Assembly (NCBI GenBank): GCA_964023275.1
Contig: OZ029925.1
Coordinates: 9,417,719 to 9,481,718, forward strand
Origin: Norana najaformis
Lineage: Eukaryota; Annelida; Clitellata; Crassiclitellata; Hormogastridae
Length of the DNA stretch: 64,000 nucleotides
Direction of reading: 5' to 3'
Made by a program: the position numbers and the translations under genes. The notes beneath the pieces were generated by a model, which was not told the DNA's origin, made no database searches, and saw nothing but the letters and a program-made list of their open reading frames with translations. Positions 21,486-35,300 of this stretch are shown piece by piece (the stretch's first letter is position 1; the number at the start of each line of letters is the position of its first letter).

Positions 21486-22224
21486 TAATCCTTACTGCAA
21501 GATAATCTTATCGCAAGATAATGTTCACAAATTTATCATACACTTATGGCAGCTTTGGACGCATTTTTCAACACAAAGTTCTCGAGTTGTCACACTTTTC
21601 AGCTCAAGTGAAAATGCAACAACACCAATCTAATGACGGCACAGCTTTTACTTACAGCTTGCGCAATGTGACACCTCAAATTATCATACAACTACGACAT
21701 CTATACAAGATATTGGATTTGAACCCAGAGGAGAAAAAAACAGTGCTACCATCTGACTGAGCTGACTTTTCTACAGTTTATGCAGCCCGTACAATTCTAA
21801 TCCAAAGGAAAATGCAAGAAATTACAAAAAGCTTCAAATATAACATTTTACAATGTCTAACAAACTACATGGTCAGTTTTCACTAACAGCTTTCAGCACA
21901 ACAGTAAAAATGTCAATAAATCAAATTTGTATTACTGACATGCTAAATCAGAAAAAAATCACTCAGGCTCTAAGTCCAACTAAACGTGTCACTACTAGGC
22001 AACAGACAACGAACTGAAGCAAACACTTTGCAACATATGGCTCACTGAACACATACAAGTAGGTTAGTATAAGACTTCCTTAAACTTAACAATGCCCATA
22101 AATTTTGTCAAGCATTAATAAAACTGACAACTGAAAGAAGCAAAAACTGAGAAACTCACAAAGAAAGGCATGGTTGCTGTTTTCTATGACCAACATTGCA
22201 GTAATCTAATTGCAATCATAATCA

Positions 22225-22545
22225 TAATCTAGCGATTTCTAATGCCCACAGAAAGCTAAGTCCTGGGAATCAGCTTATTCACAGGTGTTTGGTCGTTAGA
22301 ACAAAATCGTTATGCAGGTAGGTCCAGGTTTGGTTCCAATACAAGATCCACACGTTGAGCAGGTAGACACAGTTAGACGGTTAGGGTGGGTGCAGTCCAA
22401 CTAGAATTAGAGTGGCAAGGTGGACAATGGAGGGCAGCCGGAATCAGGGCACAATTTGTGGAAGAGCTATGTTTTCAGTTTGGAATGAAAGTCCTATACA
22501 GAAATTGCAAGACGTGCAGTGTTTGTGAACTGGTGGAGCAGACAG
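22225..22545 (-). mobile_element. LINE-A 3'-end copy, diverged
   Basis: The reverse complement matches the 3' part of the LINE at 40166-41665. It shares GAATCAGCTTATTCACAGG (its tail reads GTGAATAAGCTG), the AAAATCG/TCGATTTTG block and the region encoding the end of the ORF. Many substitutions make it an old copy. Confidence 0.65.
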
Positions 22546-22570
22546 TTCATTTAAATATGTAATTAATTAA

Positions 22571-23567
22571 TTGGTTAATTGTTTGATTAATCTAATATAA
22601 TCTATATTAATCTGTTTCCATGTGTTATTAATTCCCTTTTGTGCTGATACATGTGTTGATGTTAATCTTGAATTCTAAAGTACAAAGTGATAACTTCAAA
22701 TACTATCTGCAAGCAACTTTAACGTCTCTTATTTATTTAACACTAAAAGCCACTTACCACACAATCCTTTAAACTGACACTCAACGATTAGATAAGGAAC
22801 TGATTAAATATTTAAGCTCATCAGCCTGTGTGGGAGGGAGTCAAGTGGGAAAGTGTAGACATTTACCCAGTGCATTTAAAATTTCTTACGTAACTTCCTA
22901 GATTTCCATGTCAAAATGCACAAAACCCTCCAACAAATAACTTACTAGGTAAAGAAGCATTTAATCAGGCAAGATTGCCATATCACGAGGATTCTAAATC
23001 AACTTCACATGACAGTTTGCAAAATTACTCACTAATAGTCAGCACCAACAAATCACTCAGTAATATTACTACATAAAGAGGAACAAAATCAACCATCACA
23101 AAACTGTCCATGTGCTAGAAAATTACAGGTGACTTAATTGCTCATTTTTGCCATTGCTATAGCTATCAATTAATTATTAATATATCTTATCAACTATTAA
23201 ACCTTCACTCACTCTCTCTATTAATCACTCGACATATAAGATCAGATAAAGGTGTTTAATCAAAAGTCATAGGTTTCTTGGGTGCTAGTTAGCCCACACA
23301 TGATATCAAAGTACGTCAGCACAAGGAACCTACACCAAAGCCATTCAAGGCAAGAAATCACTCCAAAACATTGTTCCTTCTCAGAAATTTTATCAGAGAT
23401 GATGTCTTGATAAGGCAGATGCAAAAGAATTGATAATATTTGAAGTTCTCACTTTGTACTTTAGAATTCAAGATTAACATTAATACACATATCAGCATAA
23501 AAGTGAATTAATAACACATTGCAACAGATTAATCAAGATTAGATTAGAATAATCAAACAATTAACCC
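22571..23567. repeat. 1-kb fold-back element with about 137-bp inverted arms
   Basis: The left arm 22571-22708 and right arm 23432-23567 are reverse complements over almost their whole length. For example TTAATCTTGAATTCTAAAGT near 22662 pairs with ACTTTAGAATTCAAGATTAA near 23458. About 720 bp separates them with no ORF. Confidence 0.85.
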
Positions 23568-24539
23568 ATTAGTCAGTAAGGTGTCCAACTAGCTAGCCAG
23601 TCAGCCAATCCGCAATCTAACTCAACCATTCAATCAACCAATCACAAGCTCTAATGCACAGTCAATCAAACATTTTGTCCACCAAATGCAATCACATCAG
23701 ATAACACATGATAAGTGATGAAAGGACTGCGTTAAGATGACATCAAAGTTTCAATGACATCAGTGATATCAGTTTCTTTGAAACTACACAAATGTATTTT
23801 TAACCTGCCAGATTATGAGAAGCCTCACACAGAATTTCAGTAAATTCAGAAAATATTTAACAGTTCATTTATAGCATAAGAAAAGAACGTAAAAATCAGA
23901 GAAGTTTAAGAAAACTTGAATGTAGGTCACCCCTTCTTCTTGACTCACCCATACCAAACTACACTGCTTTGCACTAAATGAAGCTGAATAGTGTCAGCAA
24001 CTTGCCCAAGGCAGTAGCACAGCTTCTGCATCTGAGTATGCAGAAAAAAGATTGCTCAATTACAAAGCCAATGTGTCACTCATTACATCTACCCCTGTAT
24101 GCCTGTACCCAGCACTTGAATAATGCAACTTAAACATCCCAGCTGAGATATCTCAGGAACTAACCTTATACGTAATTATGAAATGCTTTTATTTATCTCT
24201 GTATTTATATGAACATTTTTATAGCGCATTTTAGAACGTCTCAAAGGCGCACTAACAGGGCAATCAACCGGTTTTAAAAGGTGTGATTTAAGATAAGCTG
24301 AGAATGCTTCTGTTAACAGGATCCCTCAGAGGTGTGTCCCAAGATTCAAGGATCTCTCAGCTGATGAGCAAACCGGACAACTGCAATCCAGCAACAAGTT
24401 CAGACATTGTTAGAGTTAAAGGAAGCATGACCCAATTATCAATTTCACACGACTCACCGAGAAATGAAAAGCTAATGTGTCAGCAATCGCACCGTACCAA
24501 ACTACACCTGACTACATCTTGACCTGGAACTGAATGTAC

Positions 24540-24700
24540 AAGTTTTTCTATAGCAACAGCAAGACCTCGATCCTGCTCATTTTTCAATGAATTTATCAGA
24601 TGAGATCCTTCACCATCGCTGCCATTTTAAACGTGCACCAGGTCACTTCAGGTCCCTGTGTATGAACCATGCTAGCCCAGACTCAAATCTCTTAAACATA
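24540..24700 (-). mobile_element. SINE-A copy
   Basis: In reverse orientation, blocks such as TCGATCCTGCTCATTTTTCA, CAGATGAGATCCTTCACCAT and CACTTCAGGTCCCTGTGTAT match the SINE-A sequences at 55960-56175 and 29715-29910. Confidence 0.6.
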
Positions 24701-26059
24701 TCCACTACTACATCATAGCCAACAGGTGGAGCACTTCAAAATCTGAAGATCTTACTAGTCAATGCTCCCAACCCCAAGACTTTCACAAGGACTGCTTGGG
24801 TGTTGTTGCAACAGACCCTCCCCTTAACAAAATGATTAATGAATGATGCTGGTTTGGCCACAGCCAAATGTACTAAGGGACAACATTATATGGAAAGAGG
24901 AAATCGAAGTCCAAAATCACACTGGCTTCCACTTCAACAGCTCTATTCTTTGCAGTCCTCCTATATTTAAAAACACTCCAATGACAGAGGGCCACGTTAT
25001 AGAATAATTAGCCTGAAAATTCTCTCAGTAACTCATCTGGATGAAGTCATCAATTAAGCTGCTAAATGCCTAGTCAGTAAATTTACAAGCAAAAGAAACA
25101 TTTTAAATAATTTACATAGAATTCATCACTGAAGCAATAGAAATCACCCAGTACATAAGTTTTAAAATAGAACAGAGAAAACTTACAGACCAGGACAACG
25201 GCAGATAAACTTTGCTACTGAACAGAAAAAACACTGAAGAGGTTGTGGAATAGTCCCCTGCCGTCTGCAAGATATCTACTTGTCAGCTTATTATCTTCTG
25301 AGTCACAGTAATCACAAAGTCACTGCGAAGACCAAGAATATGATTGACAGCCTGCACTTATCACTGCATCGTTCTATCAACTACAGTTATCGGTCTGACT
25401 GATATCCTGGAACACTTCAACACCCAGACAGGTAGAGCTAAATTAATTTCAGAGTTTCAACAGTGATTGCCATGGTGCAGATTACCCAATACAGCACAAC
25501 GAAGAAGATAAACAGTTGCGTAAGGTAGCCCCTGGAGGCAGCTAAGGGGAGAAATATCAGTGACTTCGTTTCTCTTACCCGCATTACAAGAGTGCGGGTG
25601 ACCAGCCCTCTCCCTCAATGCCTGATATCCCCAGTGACACTGTACAGTCAGTGTACTCATTACAGCTGAGTTGGCTAGGGGTCCAAGTGGAGCACAACTG
25701 AAAACAAATTTTTGCCCTGACATGCACATAAAATCATGCAACATTAACAGCAGTAAAATCAGCAACCAACATAAATATTATTCATATTTACTATATTCCT
25801 ACAGAGCCAATGTCTAACTGTAATCATAAAGAGAAATTTATATAGCACCACTTTAAAAGTAACTAATCAGATGCACTGAGAATGCTACCCTAAGCAACAA
25901 TAAACGGCTTTAAGAGCAGAAAGTTCATCAGCTAGCAAGCAATGCTCAGATGTCTCGAAAAGTTACCAGTTGGGGGTTTCTGCACCCAAGCAGAGCCTAC
26001 CCAAGGAATTCCCATTCAAAGATTACAAATGACACCATTCTTGGAAACCATCAATCAAC

Positions 26060-26165
26060 CATACTAAGTGACTGTGCGTGAAGGACTTGCTCAAGCTTCC
26101 CAAAAGATAACTATTTCACGCAGTGCTCAAACTCCCACACTCCAAGTTACAACATGTGCTCAACC
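26060..26165 (-). mobile_element. SINE-B copy, partial
   Basis: GTGCGTGAAGGACTTGCTCA and the following CACGCAGTGCTCAAACTCCC match the reverse-oriented SINE-B at 34505-34690. Confidence 0.45.
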
Positions 26166-27832
26166 AATCACCTGCCATGTCAAAAATAGTTTATGACGAA
26201 AGCAATAACATTTTTAAATTATCTGGTGGACAATTCATCACTTCAGAAGAGGAAGTTAAAGACATTTAGCTTATCCTGATGCATGAAAAATTTCAGTTGT
26301 CCTAGTTTCTGTGACCTCCAGACAGAAAACCCAGAACTCTCCTGAGTGCTATACCCTAGTAAAATACTTCAGGCTACAATGCAGAAGCTGCAACATATTT
26401 TAACAACACATATTTTAAAATAACATAATAAAATAACATACTGAAATTTACAAAACAAAATAACATAAGATATCTTAATAAACCAAGCAATTTACATACT
26501 GATTTCCATTTTTAATAAACCATATACACAGACTTCTATTTTTCCAGGCAGACTTCACAGACTTCACTTTTTCTACCCATTTTCATTGAACTTGTTATCG
26601 TTCAACCAGGTCTCTAAATGCCTAACCCTTTCATTGCCTGTGTCAGCAGTCAGATCAGGAATAACTCAAGTTATCATTTCCCGAATTTCTCCATGGTTCG
26701 TTTCCAAGCCTACTGGCCCTCGATTATTCCACTGTATGTTGTGACTGTAATCAAGCACTTACTGAATAATTTTTAAGATCAGGTTGCAAATTACTGAAGT
26801 CACTAAACTGCTTTAGATAAAATAATAATTCATTTTTCAACAAACGGTTAGAGATTAGAAAAAATGTGCATGCAGTAACATGCAGTAATGTCAGCATGTG
26901 AAAGAAGAAATCCATTCCACAATTATCTGGTAGATTTTAATTACTAATTAGGCATTAAAACTATCCAAAGGCTGCACGACTGCATGATTGGTGTAGGTTA
27001 TTACAAATAATGAACATAGGATTGCACCTTTTCATGTTTAAATTTATTGTATTTTTTAACAAAAGAAAATTATATAGGCTTATTAAAGTCTGATCTGTTG
27101 TTCTTGTTTACTATTATAACTTTTTGTTTGCTATTTGTTTGCTATATATTGATTTTTATTTGCTGAGGCTGCGACAACCTTTCATGGGCAAAGTCATTGG
27201 GGGACATGCTTTTAGACGGCCTCGCCCATGATTTGGAACAACATACCTTTATCAATCAGGTCTGTTCCATCAATCTAATCCTTCAAGTGGCAACTTAAAA
27301 CTTTTTATTTTGTTAACTCACCTATCACCTAGTTTTTCCTCCCTTGCTACTGTCTGTCTCTCCCTGAGCGACTGGCCGTGCTTCTGGTTCAAATTTTTTA
27401 TGCCTGGCAAATTAATCTCTTAATATCGTAATATTCAATCATTCAATCATTCATTCATTCATGCTCTAGTATGATACTATATGGTACTTAAAAGGCGCTA
27501 TACTATGTGTCTACGATATTGTTGTAAATAAAGCTATTAATTACAATCTTTTCTAAATGACTTCATTACTGCCAATGTAAATATTAAATGCAATTTTCGC
27601 TTTGAACAACTGACTGAATCGTAGTAAATCGGTAGCCACACAGCCGATTTCGATTTGGCCTAGTAAGCAATTCTGTGACAAACTCGGCCACGCCCTAGTC
27701 AAGTCGGGACGGGATGGACAAAATCTGCGACTGTCCCGGCCAACCGTGACGCATGGTCCCCCAGCATATTCTAAACACGGATCGGTTGGGTTTGGTACCA
27801 AGTCAATAATGCTGCTTACTAATTCCAAATAT

Positions 27833-28000
27833 CACCCAACATAGCCGTCTGACTGTATGCCTGCCTGACTCTCGGATCTTGACGTGGAACCGAATCCTTC
27901 TTGCCTATCGATTTTCCTTCGTCTCAGCGCCTGTGCTTTCCGCGACTCAGCTTTCGTTGGGCGCTGTACAAATCTCGAGTTTACGATTACGATTACTAGA
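27833..28000 (+). mobile_element. LINE-A 3'-end copy
   Basis: Starts at the end of the ORF (CACCCAACATAGCCGTC). It then has GATCTTGACGTGGAACCGAA, TTGCCTATCGATTTTC, GTTGGGCGCTGTACAAATCT and a CGAGTTTACGATTACGATTA tail. It is collinear with 41490-41660. Confidence 0.8.
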
Positions 28001-28675
28001 GTATGATAACTCAAAACAAAAACACATACACATCGTCGCCAACGTTAGGGTAACTTAGTGGCTGTCTCATGAAGTTCGTGATGGCATGCCACTATAACAG
28101 GAGTGAAAACGCTGTTATGAACAGAGAAAGGCATTTTATTTATCAAAATACAGAACTTTACCTGTGACAATTTTTAACATGAATTATATAATCTCTGACT
28201 GAAAACTACAGAGCGGGCACACCACATATGAACATAAACATCCACGTTGGCTATTGACGCCTGAATGATTAATTCGCATTAAATGGGGTAAGATTCTAAA
28301 CACCTATCCCATGACACAACACAGGAAAGGGCGGCTGTCCTCGGATTTGGCCTGTAATTATTGTAACCAATGATTACGATACAAGACTTTGATTTATATG
28401 GATCCGACCCTGGCAATAATCCCACGCATAAGCGTATCATCTTAATTCGAAGAGTAAATATTATCTTGCTTAGTGCGATTACATTTTTCATGTAGACATC
28501 GCATTCGTTGCAAAGCCACACACCCCCATTCAACACGTAGAAACGACTACACTTGGTTTAGTCCGATTAAGAGTTTCGATTTAGAGTAATGTAATGTAAA
28601 ACAAATGTATATCTAAAAAATTCTCAGCGTTACGCAAAAGGTGCTGCGTCAGGCAGACCAGATTATCAGGTGATC

Positions 28676-28880
28676 GCAATCGTAAGCTCGAGATTTCTAC
28701 AGCGCCCAACAAGTTAAGTCGTGGGAATCAGCTTATTCACAGGCGCTCAGTCAAAACAGATTCGATAGGCAGGAAGTGTTCGGTTCCAGGTCATGATCCA
28801 AGATTCAGGCGAGCAGTCAGATCGCAACGGTAGATGATGTTTGGAATTGGAACGAAAAGAGAGATAAGGGGAAAGGAAAG
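28676..28880 (-). mobile_element. LINE-A 3'-end copy
   Basis: The reverse complement gives the tail TCTCGAGCTTACGATTGCG, then GCGCCTGTGAATAAGCTGAT, GAACCGAACACTTCCTGCC and the end of the ORF region. A second, older-looking relative follows at about 28985-29135. Confidence 0.75.
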
Positions 28881-29330
28881 AATCAAGGCGGTAGGCCTGG
28901 AAAAGGATGTTAGCTTTGGACGTTAATATTAATGGTTTGGACAGTTAATAATTTTTGCTTGTAAAGTAACACAATGTGAAACTCTGAAACTTCTCAGCGC
29001 CACATAAAGCTGCCTCAGGGTTGCCGGCTATAGGCAGCGCTTTATCAAATCAAGTCTGCAAGCTAAGTTGTTGGGTAAGTTTCGGTGCCAGGTCAGAATC
29101 CGGAGGAGCCAGCGTGTTGCTAAGGTAGAAAACGATTACGATGCAACAGCTAGCGGTGGTAATAGGCTCATCTACTTACTTACTTACTAACTAAAGTACT
29201 TACTTATTTGATTCCCGTAATTCATCACTCTGTTTACTACGCTCTTGTACAGCATCGAACTCCGCAGGTCGACAGTTATGATTTCTACCAATTTTTGTTA
29301 TCTGTGTGAAACATCTTTAGTACGAACGCA

Positions 29331-32300
29331 ATGAAGTTTAGAGTCAAATGCGAAGGCCGGACAGTTGTCGTAGAAATTGAGAATAATGCTCAGACAACTG
29401 TGAATGATTTGAAGACAACGGTACTGCAATCGGCATTTACACAGTTTGGGTATGTGCAATTTAGCTGCTTTTCCCTCGATCTCTTAGCCCCTCACCCCAG
29501 GGACGGAAAGTCCTAACGCCCAGCATGTCTCATTTACTTGTGTGCACTATATGTAATTATATGTTTTAACGTCTATAATTTATATCTATTTCCAAGTACT
29601 TTGCATTCGCTTACAATTTTGTCTGAATTGCTACTCTGCGCCGAACCTATACAGCCTAGCTATTTCACAGACTTAAAAAAGCGTACGTCAATTCTCCTCT
29701 GTGGGTGAGTTGCCGATTCGCATACCGATCGTGGATCTGTTTCCGAGATTTGTATCTCGGGTTAGCGCTATCCGTACACGGGGACCTTAAATGGCCTGGC
29801 ACCCATTCAAACGAGCAGCGGTGGTAAAGGATCTCATCCGATAAATTAATTGAAAAATGAGCAAGGTCGAGTCGATAGGGTCGCTATAGAAAATCATGTA
29901 TATTTACATTTACAAATTATTTGACTTTGTTACAGGAATATAGGCATTTTACAACTATTAAGATGATATGTTTATTTTTTATTCTTCAGTAATGAGAACT
30001 TCATTTTATTGCGCCACACACCAAAAGATGGTACAGCCCACAAACCTGATTATATATATATATATGTTTATGTGTGTTTACATATATGTAATAGATTTAA
30101 ACACTTGTTTATTTTAAAACTGTATAAAAAGCTTTCAAATTTATTTTAAAATGTTGAGGTTTAATTTATTCTAAGCTGCATTGACTGTACCTATTTCAGA
30201 TGTATATTATTTGTAGGTACATTAAAAACTTTGCAGCTTATGAGCAATGCCACTTTTATTGAATCTGTATGTGAGAATATTTTTGTTTTTAGTTCAGACA
30301 TCCGCCTTAGTTTGAACGGATATACACCACTTGAAGAAGATAGCACCCTGTCCGACGCAGGCCTGGTGCATGGGGATACCATATATGTTCTGCTGCCACC
30401 TGGTGTCATCTCAGACATCTCCCCTTCCTCGTCATCTACATCCCAACGAATGGACGAAGAAGCCAGCTGCTCCACCAGCAGTCCATCGTCAGAAGTTAGA
30501 GTCGGTGCAAAGGATGAAGAATGTTTAGAGTCACGGAATGATTGTAATGTAGACCATGGTAATTCTGAGACTGTGATGGCTTGTGGGGATGCTGATGTTA
30601 TACGAGATGATGTTTCCATGAAAACTGATGAAGAGGTAACAGATGTTGAGATCAACCGATACCTTAATGAACCGATGCTGATCAGAGAATCAACAAATTC
30701 TGCGCTACCTCAGTCACTTCTGAAGTTATATGACGAAGTAAAGGCACCAGGGTCATTCAGAGCTTTGGCAGTTTTGCTAAAGGTGCTTATGAATGAACTT
30801 GGGTACTTGGAACAGGACAAGGTATGTATCAATACCAAAATAAGTACTAGTATTACAGTGTTGTGATTAGTGTGCATTAAGTAGTTTCCTAAACAATATG
30901 TTACCAGAATCTTAATTATACTTTGACTTCATCATCATTATTGTCATGGCTGAAGTGCAAACGTGACACTGTTTTACGTCAGCTGCGCATGATAGTATTT
31001 TTTCTTCAAAGCCCGACATGTACGTTAGTCTGAATGAACATATACTCCACTTCGCTTTGTCAGTTTACTGGAGCCTGTTTCCACAATGCATTGCCAGTTA
31101 TCCCGCTTTTGTGCTTGTCTCCAAGTGTGTAAAGTTTAGCAGGCGTAGTTCAAACTTGACCACATGGGTTCAAGTGTGCGTAGACTGCCCAACTTGTCCT
31201 GTCAAGGCCCTTGGAAGGCACGATATCATAGCTCAAACTTGCCTGACATTGCGACATGCTTAACGTCAAAATTTTTTGTGTTTCTATTTTGTAATTGTAA
31301 TCTGACATTTATAAAGGGCCACTTCAAGAATAGACTCATCAGAGGCGCTCCCGACTCAAACCAGTGAGACCACTGTCAAATAATACAGACTTCAGGTACC
31401 TGCGAAACTGAGGAAGGGACAAACGGAGGAACTCAAGCCCCAGCTCTCGGGAAAGGCAATTCCAGCTATTAGGTCCAACATAGGCAAAGCTTCTTTGGTT
31501 GGATTGTCTTTGAAGGATTTCTGCAGTGATGTTGCTTGTGTATGGGCTGCAAACTGTAACTTAAATGAACAGATTTTCTGAAAACTGATTTGTTTTGAAT
31601 AGGTTGCAACAGTTATGGCCATTCGTGATTGGACTGGCACGAACAGTCTGCAGATGAATTTTGTCTACCCAGTTTTGGATGCAACCGGCTTCAGTCTTTT
31701 GTTGGTTCCGATGCAAGGAACATTATTCATCCATGGTAAAATACTTAATATAAAAAGCACAATGTATTCTGAGATGAATTCATAAATTAGTCGATATAAA
31801 TATCTGATTAAATAATAATGTGGTGTTTAATAGAGTAATGTTTATGGTAAATACTTAAAATAAAATGCACAATGCATTCTGAGATGATTTCATAAATTAG
31901 TGTGATTATAAATATCTGTTTATTAATAATATGTTTTTTAATAAAGTACTTCTCATGGTAAAATACTTAAAATAAAAAGCACAATGCATTCTGAGATGAA
32001 TTCATAAATTAGCATGATTATAAAAATCTGTTTAATAATAATACATGTATGATGTTTAATAAAGTAATTTTTCAAGGAAGCTTGTTTCTGTTGATAAGAT
32101 GCTGGCAAGTACTTTGAAATCATGCAGTGTCGATCCTGGTTAATACTTGAATGAATGACAAGCCATGGAATGCCTGGTGTCATTGTGATTTTAGCAGGAA
32201 TTTATGTAGTTCCTTTTATTTTATGTTTTGGGCATTTGCTTGTCATAGTGAGAACTTTTGTGGCTTTTAGCTCGTGCTGAACTGTTTGACAATGAAACCC

Positions 32301-35300
32301 TGAATCTTAAGCTTCCAGTCGTGGTATCCAACTTCATCAATGTTGTTACATCTGGTAGGTATTTGGTGTAGTCTTTTCAAAAATGTTTCACCAGCATTAA
32401 CTTAAACCTGTTGATATTTTATTATGATTTGATATGTGATGATGCAAAAGCCGAGTCGCTGCGTATCGGGACTCATACATGGCTCCTTACAAACCTGTCA
32501 GTATAGTGGATGAACAACTACATAAATGATTTGAGAATGTGCAGGTTCAGCTGAAAGTGTTTCTCTAGCTTCTTTAAGTGCTGTAGTTCAGATAAAATAA
32601 GGTAAGGTTCATTTATGACATGCTAATTTAGGATTATCTTAAGATGCGTAGTCCTTGAGGTTGATGGATTTTCAAGCGTGAGCATAAAATGACAATGCCA
32701 ATCAATGGGTTACAATGGGGGACTCCATGGAAGTGGCAATAATGGTGTGATCTCCATGGTTTGGACATCTTCACATGCTAGTGACACAATGTCCACTTTT
32801 GCAGCTGCCGTAGGGGAAGGTGAGCGAGTGTTAAACCAGTCAGCCACCTCATGAAGAGCATGATGGTGATGGTGGACAGTTGCATGACCTGCCAGTAGCT
32901 GTCGCCAGAATTTAAAAATCCCCAAACCATAGAGATTACACCATTTTCGTCACTTCCATGGAGGCCTCCATTACATAGCTAAAAGATTTGTCAATTTCAC
33001 TTGATCCGTCCTGATTCAAACCCCAGATGTAAATGTAATGTAATGATGGGGTCGGTGGTGATAGGGAAACACATTGATTATCTGCTGCTGTGCCACCTAC
33101 TGTAACAGTTAGAGAGGACTGGCCATCTGCCCACATGTTGAGGCAAATGATGAGGAACACAGTGGCTATCTGCTGCCATGCCACCCATTTGAATAGGGAG
33201 GGGACTAACCACGTGCCCGTATGTGTTGAAGCTAAGAAAATTAGACCACTCACACTTCGTACACTTGGCTGGCGCTTGGGATTAACTTTAGGTACCGCTC
33301 CTCTTTTAATATCATTGAATACCTTACAGTACCTTTTCTGCATGTCGTAAAGTAAGAAATGGATTGCAGTGTTTTTGTTTTGTCTGATTCAGACGATCCA
33401 TATGCAGCATTTCAGGGAGCAAAACTTCCAATGCTGTCACGAACGTTTAAAGACACAATTGCATATCCACTGCTTCAGTTGGCTCTTACAGGTTGCCTTC
33501 ACTATTGCTTGTATTTGTTACTGGTTGACTAATCCAAAGAGATCCAAATTAACCGTCGTACGTTTACTGGTTTATTTGCACGTACATCCAATTACTTGGT
33601 AATATTACTGTAATAGCTTTGTAACTTAATTTGGTAAATTTTATTTAAAACAAACTTCTGTTATCAGAATATTTAAAAGGCACATGGAAAACTTGCATAA
33701 ACTGCATTAACATTTCAGTTGTTGGGTTTTAGGATCTGGTTTCTGTGCTAAGCCGGGCTTGTCTACTCTAGCCCTTGAACTTCAGGTAAGTTATAATGGG
33801 TGAATGCGCGCATTTTCCTATAGCAACCATGCGGCCTTGACCCTGCTAATTTAATTGGGTAAGATTTTTTACCACCACTGCCCATATAAACTAGTGCCAT
33901 GTCATTGTTTACAGAATGAACTTGCACAAGATACAAATCTCTGAAGTGTGTGGGACCTAGCCTGCCATCTTTTATAGAGGCACAACTGATTTATAAGTGA
34001 CCAGCTTTGCTAATGAATTCAGTAACTTGCTTAGTTTTGCTGTGCTGAGCATGCTTCTTCTTCCTTCTGGCTGGAATTAATCCTTCCTACGAGAGGGGTC
34101 AGCCACAGGAGAGCGGAGCGTACAGTTCTGGAATTTTCTGGCAGGTCTAAAGCATGACTTAATCTAGTATGCTTGACTGAACATGTGGATCTACAACTTG
34201 CTAGCAGGTCTAGAACATGACTGAAATATTCTGAAGTGGTGCTATATAAATGCTTCACTGCAGTATGGTACATAGTCTAACTGTGAATCTTACTTAGATG
34301 GAGATCATGAAGTTCTTGGATGTTACAAGTCTGAGTCGGTTATCAGAAGTGTGTCATCAGCTGCACGATGCCACCCAAGACCGCAGCATCTGGAGACACC
34401 TTTTCATCAGGGACTTTGGAGGCAAGTCACTAATGGACGGCTTCGCTCTTGTCAGCAGGTCATTCTGAAATGGCTTGTATTACAGTACTTGTCTTCAAAC
34501 TTTATTATTTCTGCATTTATTAAGCGCCACTATCTAATAGCTAAGGATCAGTCGATGGCACTGAGCAGTTGTGAGTGAAGGACTTGCTCAAGGTCTGTAC
34601 ACAGTAACCATTAAAGGGGAGGCTCGAGCCTGCACTTCCGCATTTCAAGCCGAGTGCTCTAACCAGTCGGCTACCATGCGCGCTTTCTAGCCTTTCCCTG
34701 TCGTTACTGCCTTAGTGAAGATGATCCTGTTGGCTCCTTGGATAGGGTTGTGAGGTTAGGATTACTGTTGCTGAGGGGTTTTTTTTGTTGTGGCATGGAG
34801 GGTTTTGTATAGGTGACAGGATGGCCTGTTGCAACACAATAAAATGTCCATGCATGTTACTGATCAGTTTCTGTATGTTTTTGACAACGTTGCAGTGTCA
34901 CGAATTTCAGTTAAAGACTTGACTCCAAACTGGAAACAAGTATGTATTATTTTTGGTCTATGTACAATATCGTGCATTTCAGTGACATTAAAATAAGTTA
35001 AAGCATGGAGTTATTTTTAGCACATTGGCTATCTTTCACAAAACTGAAAGTGACAATACTTGGCACTTTATTTGATTGTATTCTTGCAAATAATTGTGTT
35101 TGCCTGACAGTTTTTGTGATGCAGGGGAATATCAAGGTTAGATGTCACAATTTATTGTAACATTTTGCTCTGTGGATTTGTTAATAGCTGTACAAGCAAA
35201 AGTATTTGGAAAAAAAGGAATTGAAGAAAGCTTGGCACTGCAGGACACATCAGCCCATGTGTCCTCCAATTCTTCCCATTGGTGGTGAATACGACCTTAA

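Larger units (their letters stand above)
20822..29330. other. 8.5-kb gene-free region between UAP1 and FBXO7
   Basis: No conserved coding exon seen on either strand. It contains old LINE tails (20985, 22225, 27833, 28676), fold-back structures (21356-21485, 22571-23567) and SINE copies (24540, 26060). The rest is AT-rich unique-looking DNA. It must hold the FBXO7 promoter (right end) and probably the UAP1 5' non-coding exon and promoter, neither of which I can place. Confidence 0.6.

Noticed and set aside
32936-33343. 135-codon open frame on the - strand in FBXO7 intron 4
   Set aside because: It overlaps the right fold-back arm and the 90-bp duplication, has no family resemblance and lies within a spliced intron of the other strand.
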